Source: JBBRHQ01 sp963725315
GTDB lineage: Bacteria; Actinomycetota; Thermoleophilia; Solirubrobacterales; 70-9
Assembly (NCBI GenBank): GCA_963725315.1
Contig: CAVRYA010000004.1
Coordinates: 248,001 to 312,000, forward strand
Reading direction: 5' to 3'
Length of the DNA: 64,000 bases
Below the pieces are notes generated by a model, which did no database searches, was not told where the DNA came from, and saw nothing but the letters and a program-made list of their open reading frames with translations. Below, one piece after another: positions 43,511-52,363 of this stretch; position 1 is the stretch's first letter, and each line of letters opens with the position of its first letter. A program made the position numbers and the translations under genes.

Positions 43511-45787
43511 ATGAGACTGATCGTCACCGAGAAGAACAACAGCGCCCGCAAGATCGCCGAGATCCTCGGCGCCGGCCCCTCCGAGGAGAAGTCCTACAAG
43601 GTGCCCTACTACACCTGGTCCGACGCCGAGGGCGAGCATCGCACGATCGGGCTCAAGGGCCACGTGCTCAACCCGGCCTTCCCGGAGGGCTACTCCAACT
43701 GGCAGGAGACCGACCTGCACGAACTGATCGACGCCGAGCTGATCAAGGAGCCGACCGACAAGAACGTCGTCAAGGCGATCCGCAAGGTGGCCAAGGAGGC
43801 CGACGAGCTGGTGATCGCCACCGACTTCGACCGTGAGGGCGAGCTGATCGGCCTCGAGGCGCTGGAGGAGATGCTCGAGGCAAACCCCTCCCTCGGCAGC
43901 CGCGCCGACGCCGACGCCGGCACCCTGCAGATCAAGCGCGCCCGCTACTCGGCGCTGACCAAGGAGGAGATCGAGCGCGCCTTTGACGAGCTCGACGAGC
44001 TCTCCTACCCGCTCGCCAACGCCGGCGCGGCGCGCCAGTACATCGACCTGCTCTGGGGCGCCACCCTGACCCGCGCCGTCTCCCTGGCGACGCGCCGCTT
44101 CGGCTCCAACTTCCTCTCGGTCGGCCGGGTCCAGAGCCCGACCCTCGGCCTCCTGGTCGAGCGCGAGATGGAGCGCCGCGCCCACGTCGCCAAGCCCTTC
44201 TGGGAGGTCTTCGCCAAGTTCTCCGGGCCGGAGGGATCCTTCGAGGCGCACCACGAGACCGACAAGTTCTGGGAGCGCTCCGAGGCCGACGCCGCCATAG
44301 CCGGCACCTCGAGTCCGGGGGTGGTGAAGTCCGTGACCTCGCGCCGCAACACCCGCAAGCCGCCGGCCCCCTACAACACCACGGCCTTCACCACCGACGC
44401 CTCCAGCCGCCTCGGCATCACCCCGGCGGCCGCGATGCGGATCGCCGAGGACCTCTACATGGACGGCTTCATCTCCTACCCGCGGACCGACAACACCGTC
44501 TATCCCTCCTCGCTTCCGGTGCACGAGCTGATCTCCTCGCTGGTGCGGGTCCCCGACTTCTCAGCCGCCGCCGGGCTGCTCGAGGGCGGCCAGCTCACCC
44601 CAACCCGGGGCAAGAAGGAGACCACCGACCACCCGCCGATCTACCCCACCCAGGCCGTCTACCCCAACGCCCTGGAGGGCCCGAAGCGCCGCGTCTACGA
44701 GATGGTCGTGCGCCGCTTCCTCGCCACCTTCTCCGAGCCGATGATCACCGAGTCCACGCGAGCCGACATCGTCGCCGGCTCGCAGACCTTCTTCGTCCGC
44801 GGCTCGGTCGTGGTCGAGCCCGGCTACGCCGGCATCTACACCTACGCGCGCTCCTCCGATGAGGAGATCCCGCCGCTTTCCGAGGGCGACGAGCTGGCCC
44901 TCGACGGGGAGCCCTGGATCGTCGACAAGGAGACCCAGCCGCCATCCCGCTACTCGCAGGGCAAGCTGGTCGAGCTGATGGAGGAGCGCGGCCTCGGCAC
45001 CAAGGCGACCCGCGCCGACATCATCCAGAAGCTCTATGACCGCGGCTACGTCTACGGCAACCCGCCCGTCCCCTCGGAGACCGGGATCGCGATGTACGAG
45101 GCGTTCAAGCGCTACGTGCCGGAGATGGCGACCCCCGAGATGACGGCGAAGCTGGAGTCCGAGATGGACCAGATCGCCGCCGGCGAGATGACCCGCGACG
45201 GGGTGGTCGGCGACAGCCGCGAGCTCCTGCACCGGACCACCACCGAGATCGAGGAGCGCCGCGAGGACCTGGCGAAGGTCGTCTGGGCCGGGATGGACGA
45301 GGACAAGTTCCTCGGCCCCTGCAAGGTCTGCGCCGAGGCCGGCCGCGAGCACGAGGACGGCTCGCCGAACCGGCTGCGGATCATCGAGCTGAAGGGCGGC
45401 AAGCGGATGTACGGCTGCGAGGGCTGGATCCGCGACGACCCCGACTCCCCCGACTCCTGCCCGGTCTCGGGCCCGCTGCCGGGGCGTGGGTACGAGCTCT
45501 GGCGCCTCGAGGAGCACTGCTCGATCTGCGGCGAGATGCCGAGGCTGACGGTCAAGGGCTTCCGCGGGCGCCCCTGGAAGCTCTGCCTCAACGACGAGTG
45601 CCCTTCGATGGTGGAGATGCGCGAGAAGCGGGCCGAGCGCGAGGCCGCCCGCGCCGCGCGCGAGGAGATGAAGGAGAAGACCGAGGCCAACGGCGAGAGC
45701 GCCGAGTCCAAGGCCCCCAAGGGCCCGCCCGACCCCGGCACCCGCCGGCGCAAGCGCGCCCGCAAGGCCGGCAGCGCCACCAAGTAG
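43511..45787 (+). CDS. topA: DNA topoisomerase I (type IA, archaeal-like), 758 aa
   Basis: Type IA topoisomerase that relaxes negative supercoils. The TOPRIM domain has E in VTEKNNSARKIAEIL and DxDxE in IATDFDREGELIG; the active-site Tyr is in GFISYPRTDNTVYP. C-terminal zinc-ribbon elements are CKVCAEAG with GGKRMYGCEGW, and CSICGEMP with KLCLNDECPSM, followed by a Lys/Arg tail. The N-terminus EKNNSARKIAEIL and the C-terminal ribbon layout recall archaeal topoisomerase I more than classical actinobacterial TopA. ATG at 43511. First gene of a topA-tmk-holB run. Confidence 0.95.
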   Translation: MRLIVTEKNNSARKIAEILGAGPSEEKSYKVPYYTWSDAEGEHRTIGLKGHVLNPAFPEGYSNWQETDLHELIDAELIKEPTDKNVVKAIRKVAKEADELVIATDFDREGELIGLEALEEMLEANPSLGSRADADAGTLQIKRARYSALTKEEIERAFDELDELSYPLANAGAARQYIDLLWGATLTRAVSLATRRFGSNFLSVGRVQSPTLGLLVEREMERRAHVAKPFWEVFAKFSGPEGSFEAHHETDKFWERSEADAAIAGTSSPGVVKSVTSRRNTRKPPAPYNTTAFTTDASSRLGITPAAAMRIAEDLYMDGFISYPRTDNTVYPSSLPVHELISSLVRVPDFSAAAGLLEGGQLTPTRGKKETTDHPPIYPTQAVYPNALEGPKRRVYEMVVRRFLATFSEPMITESTRADIVAGSQTFFVRGSVVVEPGYAGIYTYARSSDEEIPPLSEGDELALDGEPWIVDKETQPPSRYSQGKLVELMEERGLGTKATRADIIQKLYDRGYVYGNPPVPSETGIAMYEAFKRYVPEMATPEMTAKLESEMDQIAAGEMTRDGVVGDSRELLHRTTTEIEERREDLAKVVWAGMDEDKFLGPCKVCAEAGREHEDGSPNRLRIIELKGGKRMYGCEGWIRDDPDSPDSCPVSGPLPGRGYELWRLEEHCSICGEMPRLTVKGFRGRPWKLCLNDECPSMVEMREKRAEREAARAAREEMKEKTEANGESAESKAPKGPPDPGTRRRKRARKAGSATK

Positions 45788-45799
45788 GCCGCCGCTCGG

Positions 45800-46411
45800 G
45801 TGTTCATCTCGCTCGAGGGGATAGACGGCTCCGGCAAGAGCACCCAGGCCCGCCTGCTGGCCGAGGCGCTCGGGCCGCAGACCGTGCTGGTCCGCGAGCC
45901 CGGCGGCACCGACTCGGCCGAGCGGATTCGCGAGCTGCTCGCCGACCCTTCGCTCGAGCTCGACCCGCTGGCCGAGCTGCTGCTCTTCTGCGCCGCCCGC
46001 GCCGACCTTGTCAGCCGAGTCATCCGCCCCGCGCTGGAGAGCGGCCGCGACGTCGTCTGCGACCGCTTTTCGGACTCCAGCGTCGCCTATCAGGGGGCGG
46101 CCCGCGGGCTCGGCGCCGGGATGGCGATCGGCCTCTGCGACACCGCAACTGAGGGCCTCTGGCCCGACCTCTCGGTGCTGATCCGCCTCGACCCCGAGGC
46201 CGGTCTCGCCCGGGCCTCGGGAGAGGACCGCTTCGAGGCCGAGGGCGTCTCCTTCCAGCGCGAGGTCGCCGATGCCTACGAGGAGATCGCCGCGGTCGCC
46301 GCCGATCGCTTCGCGGTGATCGACGGCGGGGGCAGTGTCGAGGAGGTGCATGCGCGGGTGATGGAGGCTGTGCGCTCGAGGCAGGCGGAGGCCGGGGGGG
46401 ACGAGAGGTGA
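45800..46411 (+). CDS. tmk: Thymidylate kinase, 203 aa
   Basis: Tmk phosphorylates dTMP to dTDP. P-loop LEGIDGSGKST at 5-15, dTMP-binding REPGGTDSAERIREL, the DR pair in VVCDRFSDSSVAYQGA and the lid region REDRF-like SGEDRFEAEG are visible. Length is typical. GTG at 45800, 12 nt after the topA stop and overlapping holB by 4 bases. Cotranscription with topA and holB joins DNA supply to DNA metabolism. Confidence 0.95.
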   Translation: MFISLEGIDGSGKSTQARLLAEALGPQTVLVREPGGTDSAERIRELLADPSLELDPLAELLLFCAARADLVSRVIRPALESGRDVVCDRFSDSSVAYQGAARGLGAGMAIGLCDTATEGLWPDLSVLIRLDPEAGLARASGEDRFEAEGVSFQREVADAYEEIAAVAADRFAVIDGGGSVEEVHARVMEAVRSRQAEAGGDER

Positions 46412-47529
46412 GCGGCCCCGACCTGGCGGCACTGGAGGCTGCCACCGAGCACCAGCCGCGGGCCCGCCTGGCGCTCGCCTCGGCGCTTGCCTCCGGCCCC
46501 TCGCATGCCTACCTCTTCCGCGGGCCGCGGGGGTCGGGCAAGGCGGCGGCGGCGCGCGCCCTTGCCGCCGGGATCATCGCCCCGGGCTGCGAGGATGAGG
46601 CCGACGCGGGGCGCCGGGTGCTGCAGGACCCCTCGCCCCATCCCGACCTCGTCTGGCTGGCGCCGCGCGGGACGCAGCACCTCATCGACGACGTCCGCGA
46701 GCAGGTGATCGGGGCGGTCGCCCTGCGGCCCTTCGAAGGGACGCGCCGGGTGTTCGTGATCGAAGCCGCGGAGGCGATGCGCGACGAGAGCCAGAACGCC
46801 CTGCTGAAGACGCTCGAGGAGCCACCCCCTTACGCGCACCTGATCCTTCTCAGCGCCGAGCCCGAGGCGCTGCTGGAGACGATCTCGTCGCGCTGTCAGG
46901 CCGTCACCTTCGCGGCCCTGCCGGCGGCGGCGATCGCCGCGGAGCTGGAGGGCGCCGCCGAGCCGGAGCGGGTGATGGCGGCCGCCAACCTCTGCCGCGG
47001 TGACCTCGAGCGGGCGCGCTTCCTGCTCTCCGAGGAGGGCGGCGAGATCCGCGCTGAGGCGGAGTCCTGCGCGGAGGCCGCCCTCGCCGGCGCGACCGGT
47101 TCGGCACCGTGGAGCGAGCTGCTCGCTTCGGCCGAGGCGGCCGGAGAGGAGGCCGAGGCGGCAGCCCGCGAGGCGCTCGAGGCCGAGAAGGAGCTGGGGG
47201 TCCGGCGCTCGGCCAAGGAGGCCTCCGACGAGGCCCGCAGGGCGGGCCGCCTGCGCCGCACCGAGGTCCTCGACCTGGGGCTCGAGCTCTGCGCCGCCTG
47301 GCTGCGCGACCTGGTCGCCCTCAACTCCGGCGCCGAGGGCGTCGTCTTCAACCGCGACCGGCTCGACCGGCTGCGCGGCTCGGCCGAGGGGCTGGCCCCC
47401 GCCCGGGCGCGGCGGGCGGTGGAGCTGGTCGGCGAGACCCGCCGCAGGCTCGACCTCAACGTCTCCGAGGAGCTGGCCCTAGAGGCGCTCTTCTTCCGCC
47501 TCGAGGCGCTGCTCTCCCCGGCCGCCTGA
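46408..47529 (+). CDS. holB: DNA polymerase III delta-prime subunit, 373 aa
   Basis: HolB is part of the clamp-loader. Its AAA+ domain has a P-loop-like GPRGSGKAAAARALA, the region FVIEAAEAMRDESQNALLKTLEEPP typical of delta-prime, and sensor 1 ILLSAEPEALLETISSRCQ. The C-terminal helical domain follows (about 210-370). The zinc-module cysteines are mostly absent. GTG start overlapping tmk. Its last 51 bases overlap the convergent DUF2304 gene. Confidence 0.92.
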   Translation: MSGPDLAALEAATEHQPRARLALASALASGPSHAYLFRGPRGSGKAAAARALAAGIIAPGCEDEADAGRRVLQDPSPHPDLVWLAPRGTQHLIDDVREQVIGAVALRPFEGTRRVFVIEAAEAMRDESQNALLKTLEEPPPYAHLILLSAEPEALLETISSRCQAVTFAALPAAAIAAELEGAAEPERVMAAANLCRGDLERARFLLSEEGGEIRAEAESCAEAALAGATGSAPWSELLASAEAAGEEAEAAAREALEAEKELGVRRSAKEASDEARRAGRLRRTEVLDLGLELCAAWLRDLVALNSGAEGVVFNRDRLDRLRGSAEGLAPARARRAVELVGETRRRLDLNVSEELALEALFFRLEALLSPAA

Positions 47530-47946
47530 GGGCGCCCCGGCGTCGCCCTCCCCGTTCGCGGCGGCGCCCCGGCCCTGCTCGTGGGCCCGCTCCAGCGCCC
47601 GCTCCTGCGCCAGCCTGGTGATCTGCTCGGACTGGCGGGAGACGATCACGCTGAAGTTCAGCGCCAGCCCGAGCAGCAGGAGGAGGACCAGCGAGAACAG
47701 GGCGACGTTGGTGTCCCGAACGCCCATCACGTCCGCGACCACCTCGAGCAGCCCGGGGAAGGCGGCGCCGACGAGCATCCCCAGCCCGGCGATGAACCAG
47801 ATCACGCTGTAGCGCTCCTGCAGGCGGTTGCGGCGGATCATCTCCAGGATCAGCGCCATGAAGGCGATCGCGATCACCGCCGCCAGGATCCGCGACTGCG
47901 CGGTCAGGTGGACGGTCGGCCCGGCGGCCGCCAGCGGCGGGCTCAC
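47479..47946 (-). CDS. DUF2304 membrane protein, 155 aa
   Basis: Three to four hydrophobic helices (SRILAAVIAIAFMALILEMI, ERYSVIWFIAGLGMLVGAAFPG, and NVALFSLVLLLLLGLALNFSVIVS), followed by QSEQITRLAQERAL, the DUF2304 pattern. The C-terminal tail of about 40 residues is Gly/Glu/Arg-rich. These proteins are typically encoded next to GT2 glycosyltransferases, as here (4-base overlap), and are thought to assist lipid-linked sugar transfer; the role is otherwise unknown. Confidence 0.85.
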   Translation of the reverse strand: MSPPLAAAGPTVHLTAQSRILAAVIAIAFMALILEMIRRNRLQERYSVIWFIAGLGMLVGAAFPGLLEVVADVMGVRDTNVALFSLVLLLLLGLALNFSVIVSRQSEQITRLAQERALERAHEQGRGAAANGEGDAGAPSGGRGEQRLEAEEERL

Positions 47947-48671
47947 CGCTCCTCGTACCCCGGGTGCCTGGGCCGGAACTGGCCGACCAGGAGGACGATC
48001 AGGCCCTTGAAGATGAAGAAGGCCGAGCGCAGCGGGGTCAGGAACGAGCGCCCCTCGGCGCGCGGCAGCATCCGCACCGGCACCTCCTCGACCCGAAGGC
48101 CCTGGCGAACGGCCTGATGCAGAGACTCGATCTCGGCGAAGTCCGGCGAGTAGCGCTCCCCGAACAGCGCCATCACGCTCCGGTTGGCCGCCCGCATGCC
48201 GCTGGTGGTGTCGGTGAAGCGCTGCCGGGTGGCAGCGGTGAGGAAGAAGCGGAAGACGCCGGAGCCGATCCGGCGTGGGATCGTCGGGCGGTAGTCCTCG
48301 CTCTCCGCTGCCGTGGGATCGCTGTACCGCGAGCCGATCACCAGGTCGGCCCGGTCCCCCCAGACCTCCTCGAGCAGGCGCACCACCTCGAAGGGCGGGT
48401 GCTGGCCGTCGGCGTCGAGATGGGCGCAGCAGTCATAGCCCTCGCGCAGGGCGTAGAGGTAGCCGGTCTGAAGCGCCGCCCCGAGTCCCTGGTTGAAGGG
48501 CAGGGAGGCGACGATCGCCCCGGCTTCGCGGGCAGCCTCGGCGGTGGCGTCGGTCGAGCCGTCGTCGACGACGAGGACATCGGCGTTGGGCAGCCTGCGG
48601 CGCACGTCCGCGACGACCGTCGCGACCGAGCCCTCCTCGTTCCAGGCGGGAATGAAGACCAGCGTTCGCAC
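47943..48671 (-). CDS. Family 2 glycosyltransferase, 242 aa
   Basis: A GT-A transferase: VFIPAWNEEGSVATVV, VVDDGSTDATAEAAR, NQGLGAALQTGYLYA, the metal motif HLDADGQHPP, VIGSRYSDP, the acceptor region TSGMRAANRSVM, and an amphipathic C-terminal FFIFKGLIVLLVGQF that may bind membrane. It resembles DPM-like/polyprenyl-phosphate sugar synthases and probably works with DUF2304 next to it. GTG at 48671. Which sugar it uses is not predictable. Confidence 0.9.
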   Translation of the reverse strand: MRTLVFIPAWNEEGSVATVVADVRRRLPNADVLVVDDGSTDATAEAAREAGAIVASLPFNQGLGAALQTGYLYALREGYDCCAHLDADGQHPPFEVVRLLEEVWGDRADLVIGSRYSDPTAAESEDYRPTIPRRIGSGVFRFFLTAATRQRFTDTTSGMRAANRSVMALFGERYSPDFAEIESLHQAVRQGLRVEEVPVRMLPRAEGRSFLTPLRSAFFIFKGLIVLLVGQFRPRHPGYEER

Positions 48672-48752
48672 CGAACGATTCTGCCACGAAGCAGCACCGC
48701 GCCCGGCACGCGTTCGCCCGTGACTCGGTTAGCTTTGTGTTAGGAACCACTA

Positions 48753-50486
48753 ATGCTGAGACGGCTTCGGATCAGATCGCGCCGTGGGAGGCCTCCCCAC
48801 ATCGGCATGCGCCTGTGGCTCGCCGGCGCCTTCGCGCTGGTGGGGCTGATCACGGCGACCCTCGTCTACCTCCTGGTCAGCGCCTCCAGCGAGAAGACGA
48901 TCGCCAACCGCGCCACCGAGCTCGCCGTCGGTCGCACGATCACGGTTGCCGACAGCGTCGGCGCGGCGCACGGGGACGCCGCCGACGTGATCGCCGGCGC
49001 CAAGGGTGGTGGGTTCCAGGCCTGGTACTACGACCGCAAGGCGAAGCTCGTGGCGCCGGTGCCGCCGGGGGCCGCGCTTGCCGGGATCCCGGCCCGCCAC
49101 AGCGCCATCCAGATGGCGCTCGACGGCGGTCGCTACACCGGGACCGTGCCGGGCGGGGAGGTCTCCGTGGTCGCCGTCCCGGTGTTCGACAAGCAGGGCA
49201 TCACCGGCGCCCTGCTGGGGCGCTCCTCTCGCTCCCAGGTGCTCTCCAGCGCGATCACCCGCCTGCGCAGCGACAGCCTGCGGGCCCTGGGGATCGCCGT
49301 GCTGGTCGGCGTGCTCTCCGGCTTCGGGGTCGCCAGCGCGATCGCCCGCAGGGTGAAGCGGCTGGCCTCGGGCGCGGAGGAGATGGCATCCGGCTCCTTC
49401 GACGTCTCCCTCGACACCTCGGGGCGAGACGAGATCGGGGACCTGGCCCGGGCGCTGGACTCGATGCGGGCCTCCCTCGAGGAGAGCTTCGGAGTGCTCA
49501 CCGCCGACCGCGACAAGCTGACGGCGATCTTTGACGGGCTCACCGACGCCGTGATGGTCGTCGACGACGACGGCACGGTGCGCTTCTCCAACAGCGCCGC
49601 GTCGCGCCTGGTAGACGCCGACGGGCAGGCCCCGCAGGCGATGATCCCGCAGCTGCGCCGCGCCTCGGCTGTCGGCTTCTCCGCCCACCCGGCGCTGCGG
49701 ATCGGGGACCGCGCCTACGCGATCCAGGCCCGCGACCTGCCGGAGGAGGGAGCGGTGCTGGCGGTCGTCCGCGACCGCACCGACGAGATGCGACGCGAGT
49801 TCGCCGAGCGCGACTTCGTCTCCAACGCGGCGCACGAGCTGCGCAACCCCCTGGCCGGGATCTCAGGCGCGATCGAGGTCCTGCAGACCGGCGCCAAGGA
49901 TGATCCCGAGGCCCGCGAGCACTTCCTGGAGCGGCTCTCCCAGGACGCCGAGCGGATGAGCCGCCTCACCGAGTCGCTGCTGACCCTGGCCCGGGTCGAG
50001 GCACTCGGCGCCGGCGAGGAGGACGAGGTCGACGTCGAGCTCGCTGCCTCGGACGTGGCCGCCGCGGTGGAGGCCCCTCCCGGGATTGAGCTGACCGTAG
50101 ACGTCGAGCCCGACCTGGCGGCGAAGGGCGACCCGACGCTGCTGAGGCAGGTGCTGATCGGCCTGCTCACAAACGCCTACAAGAACACGCCCACCCCCGG
50201 CGCCGTTACCGTTCGCGGCCGCCACGACGGCGAGACGGAGGTCGTATTGGAAGTCATTGACACCGGCACGGGCATCCCGGCTGCCGAGATCGAGAGGGTC
50301 TTCGAGCGCTTCTACCGGCGCACCGAGTCGCGCCGCCAGGAGGGCTTCGGCCTCGGCCTGGCGATCGCCCGCAGGATGGTCAGCGTGATGGGCGGCCGGA
50401 TCGGCGCCGCCTCGGTCGAAGGGGAGGGCACCACCTTCTGGGTGCGCCTCCCGGTCGCCCAGCCCAGCGCCACCCCGGTCGCATGA
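48753..50486 (+). CDS. PAS-containing sensor histidine kinase (PhoR/WalK-like), 577 aa
   Basis: TM1 at about 21-43, an external sensor domain (about 44-172), TM2 (LRALGIAVLVGVLSGFGVASAI), HAMP (about 200-250), a PAS-like segment (AIFDGLTDAVMVVDDDGTVRFSN), H-box SNAAHELRNPLAG with the phospho-His near 360, N-box LTNAYKNTP, G1 DTGTGIPA and G2 GFGLGLAIA. The order TM-sensor-TM-HAMP-PAS-kinase is that of PhoR/WalK-type kinases. ATG at 48753 with AGGA 7 bases upstream. The regulator follows 19 bp later. Confidence 0.93.
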   Translation: MLRRLRIRSRRGRPPHIGMRLWLAGAFALVGLITATLVYLLVSASSEKTIANRATELAVGRTITVADSVGAAHGDAADVIAGAKGGGFQAWYYDRKAKLVAPVPPGAALAGIPARHSAIQMALDGGRYTGTVPGGEVSVVAVPVFDKQGITGALLGRSSRSQVLSSAITRLRSDSLRALGIAVLVGVLSGFGVASAIARRVKRLASGAEEMASGSFDVSLDTSGRDEIGDLARALDSMRASLEESFGVLTADRDKLTAIFDGLTDAVMVVDDDGTVRFSNSAASRLVDADGQAPQAMIPQLRRASAVGFSAHPALRIGDRAYAIQARDLPEEGAVLAVVRDRTDEMRREFAERDFVSNAAHELRNPLAGISGAIEVLQTGAKDDPEAREHFLERLSQDAERMSRLTESLLTLARVEALGAGEEDEVDVELAASDVAAAVEAPPGIELTVDVEPDLAAKGDPTLLRQVLIGLLTNAYKNTPTPGAVTVRGRHDGETEVVLEVIDTGTGIPAAEIERVFERFYRRTESRRQEGFGLGLAIARRMVSVMGGRIGAASVEGEGTTFWVRLPVAQPSATPVA

Positions 50487-50505
50487 GCACCCTGGAGCGA
50501 GACCG

Positions 50506-51210
50506 ATGAGCAGAGGACGCATACTGATCGCCGACGACGAGCCCTCGGTCCGTGACTCCGTCGGCTACGCGCTCGACCAGGAGGGCTTCGAGGTGGTCGG
50601 CGCGGTGGACGGCAACGATGCGATGGAGAAGATCGGTGGCGACGGCATGCCCTTCGACCTGCTGATCCTCGACATCATGATGCCGGGCCCCTCGGGCCTC
50701 GACATCTGCCGCGACGTCCGCGCCCGCAGCCCGGTGCCGATCATCATCCTCACCGCCAAGGACGCGGAGATCGACAAGGTCGTGGGCCTCGAGGTCGGAG
50801 CCGACGACTACGTGACGAAGCCGTTTTCGGTCCGCGAGCTGCTGGGCCGCGTCCGCGCCCAGCTGCGGCGCCAGGAGCTCGACCGCTCACCTGCCGCCCA
50901 GGACAGCAGGATCGAGTCCGGCCCGGTCTCGATCGACCTCGCCCGCCACCTGGTCACGGTGCGCGGCGAGCAGGTCAACCTGACCCGCTCGGAGTTCCAG
51001 CTCCTGCGTCTGCTCGCAGCCCGCCCCGGCGAGGTCTTCCGCCGCGCCCAGATCATGGAGGAGCTCTGGCAGACGGAGTTCGACGGCGACGAGCGAGCCT
51101 GCGACGTCCACATCTCCAACCTGCGCCAGAAGGTCGAGCGCGACGCCCAGCGCCCCGAGCTGGTGGTCACGGTGCGAGGGGTCGGCTACAAGTTCAACGA
51201 CGAGGCCTGA
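50506..51210 (+). CDS. OmpR/PhoB-family response regulator, 234 aa
   Basis: Receiver with DDE11-13, phospho-Asp in ILDIMMPGPSG, T in ILTAKD and K in YVTKPFSVREL; winged helix with LTRSEFQLLRLLA, ACDVHISNLRQKVE and VTVRGVGYKF. The linker and sequence recall PhoB/RegX3-type regulators, and the kinase partner is PhoR-like, so a phosphate or envelope signal is plausible. Its 3' end overlaps the convergent SRPBCC gene by 25 bases. Confidence 0.93.
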   Translation: MSRGRILIADDEPSVRDSVGYALDQEGFEVVGAVDGNDAMEKIGGDGMPFDLLILDIMMPGPSGLDICRDVRARSPVPIIILTAKDAEIDKVVGLEVGADDYVTKPFSVRELLGRVRAQLRRQELDRSPAAQDSRIESGPVSIDLARHLVTVRGEQVNLTRSEFQLLRLLAARPGEVFRRAQIMEELWQTEFDGDERACDVHISNLRQKVERDAQRPELVVTVRGVGYKFNDEA

Positions 51211-51647
51211 CCCTCGGCTCCAGCCTCTGCCGAGGCCTCTTCCAGCGCCGCCAGGGACTTCTCCAGCCAGCGGCTGAAGTAGATCCTGCCGAGGGCCGCG
51301 TCGAAGACGCGGTTGGCGGCGCCGATCGGGTCCATGCCGAACTCGACGTCGACGAAGGTGTTCCCCTGCGCCTCGGTGAGGAGCCAGCGCGTGTAGGTCC
51401 CGGTGTTGAGGCAGCGCATGTCGATCGCCCGCATGTCGTCGAGACGCTCGATCTGCAGCGTCGTCTCCATCTCGGCGCCTCGCGCGTTCCTGGTCACCTG
51501 GGCGTAGTTGTCGCCCTCGTCGAAGCGCTCGCCGCGAACCTCGACCACCCGCGGCCACCACTCGGGATGGTGGCTGGGGTCCCCGACCAGATCCCAGATC
51601 CTCGCCGGCGGGGCGTTGATCAGCGCTTGGCGGCGTGCTACTGACAT
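51186..51647 (-). CDS. SRPBCC-fold (START-like) protein, 153 aa
   Basis: A helix-grip protein starting MSVARRQALINAPPARIWDLVGDPSHHPEWWPRV, typical of polyketide cyclase/SRPBCC proteins that bind hydrophobic ligands in a central cavity. Further strands are AEMETTLQIERLDDMR and NTFVDVEFGMDP. No catalytic residues can be assigned. The ATG at 51647 has GGGAG upstream and lies 57 bp after the tRNA-Thr gene on the same strand. Confidence 0.83.
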   Translation of the reverse strand: MSVARRQALINAPPARIWDLVGDPSHHPEWWPRVVEVRGERFDEGDNYAQVTRNARGAEMETTLQIERLDDMRAIDMRCLNTGTYTRWLLTEAQGNTFVDVEFGMDPIGAANRVFDAALGRIYFSRWLEKSLAALEEASAEAGAEGQASSLNL

Positions 51648-51703
51648 CGACTCCCACCAAGTCTGACACGCCGCGCCGGAGCCGCACGGCGAGCACGCTG
51701 AAG

Positions 51704-51776
51704 AGCCGACGCCCGGACTCGAACCGGGGACCCCTTCATTACGAGTGAAGTGCTCTACCAGCTGAGCTACGTCGGC
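51704..51776 (-). tRNA. tRNA-Thr (anticodon CGU)
   Basis: The minus strand folds as a full cloverleaf. Acceptor stem GCCGACG with CGTCGGC is perfect (7 bp), the D-arm includes AGCTCAGCTGGTAGAGC, the anticodon stem CTTCA-CTCGTAA-TGAAG places CGT at positions 34-36, and the T-arm is CCCCGGTTCGAGTCCGGG. The discriminator base is U, and the 3' CCA is not encoded. It reads the ACG codon, useful in a GC-rich genome. It is transcribed toward the SRPBCC gene. Confidence 0.97.
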
Positions 51777-51869
51777 GGGGCAGGGATTGTAGGCGCCAGT
51801 CTCCCCCCGCCGGAGCGGGCTGCGCGGTGCGGGGCGCGGCCGGGATCGGCGGCTGGAATCATGCCCGGG

Positions 51870-52346
51870 ATGGCGACCTGGGAGAAGATCGCAGCCGAGG
51901 CGCCCGAGCTGGCGGAGCTGGCCAGGGGCTACTTCGAGGAGCGGGTCCACAAGACGATCGCGACCCTTCGCCTGGACGGCTCCCCCCGGATCAGCGGGAC
52001 GGAGGCGAAGCTGATCGGCGGAGAGCTCTACTTCGGCTCGATGCCCGGAGCGCGCAAGGCCATGGACCTGCGCCGCGACCCCCGCTTCGCCCTGCACAGC
52101 GGCTCGCAGGACCCACCGGACTGGGCAGGAGACGCCAAGCTCTCGGGACGGGCGGAGGAGATCTCGGAACGCGCCCGGCGCGCGAGGATCTTCCGGGCGA
52201 TGGGCGCCGAGGAGGTCTCTCCGGACTCCCATCTCTTTCGCGCCGAGATCGCGGAGCTCTCGATCGTGAGGCTCGACGAGAGCCGCAAGGCGCTGGTGAT
52301 CGAGGCATGGAAGGAGGGAGAGGGCGTGCGGCGGATGACGCGCTGA
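51870..52346 (+). CDS. Pyridoxamine 5'-phosphate oxidase-like FMN/F420-binding protein, 158 aa
   Basis: Split-barrel flavin-binding fold: KTIATLRLDGSPRISGTEAKLIGGELYFGSMPGARKAMDLRRDPRFALHS is the typical cofactor-binding strand set of PNPOx-like proteins. Its C-terminal part is SIVRLDESRKALVIEAWKEGEG. It may bind FMN, F420 or heme, and an enzyme activity is not assured. ATG at 51870 (MATWEK); ATG at 51861 is an alternative. It is followed 17 bp later by the GH5 gene. Confidence 0.82.
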   Translation: MATWEKIAAEAPELAELARGYFEERVHKTIATLRLDGSPRISGTEAKLIGGELYFGSMPGARKAMDLRRDPRFALHSGSQDPPDWAGDAKLSGRAEEISERARRARIFRAMGAEEVSPDSHLFRAEIAELSIVRLDESRKALVIEAWKEGEGVRRMTR

Positions 52347-52363
52347 GCCCTCGGAGGTCTGGT

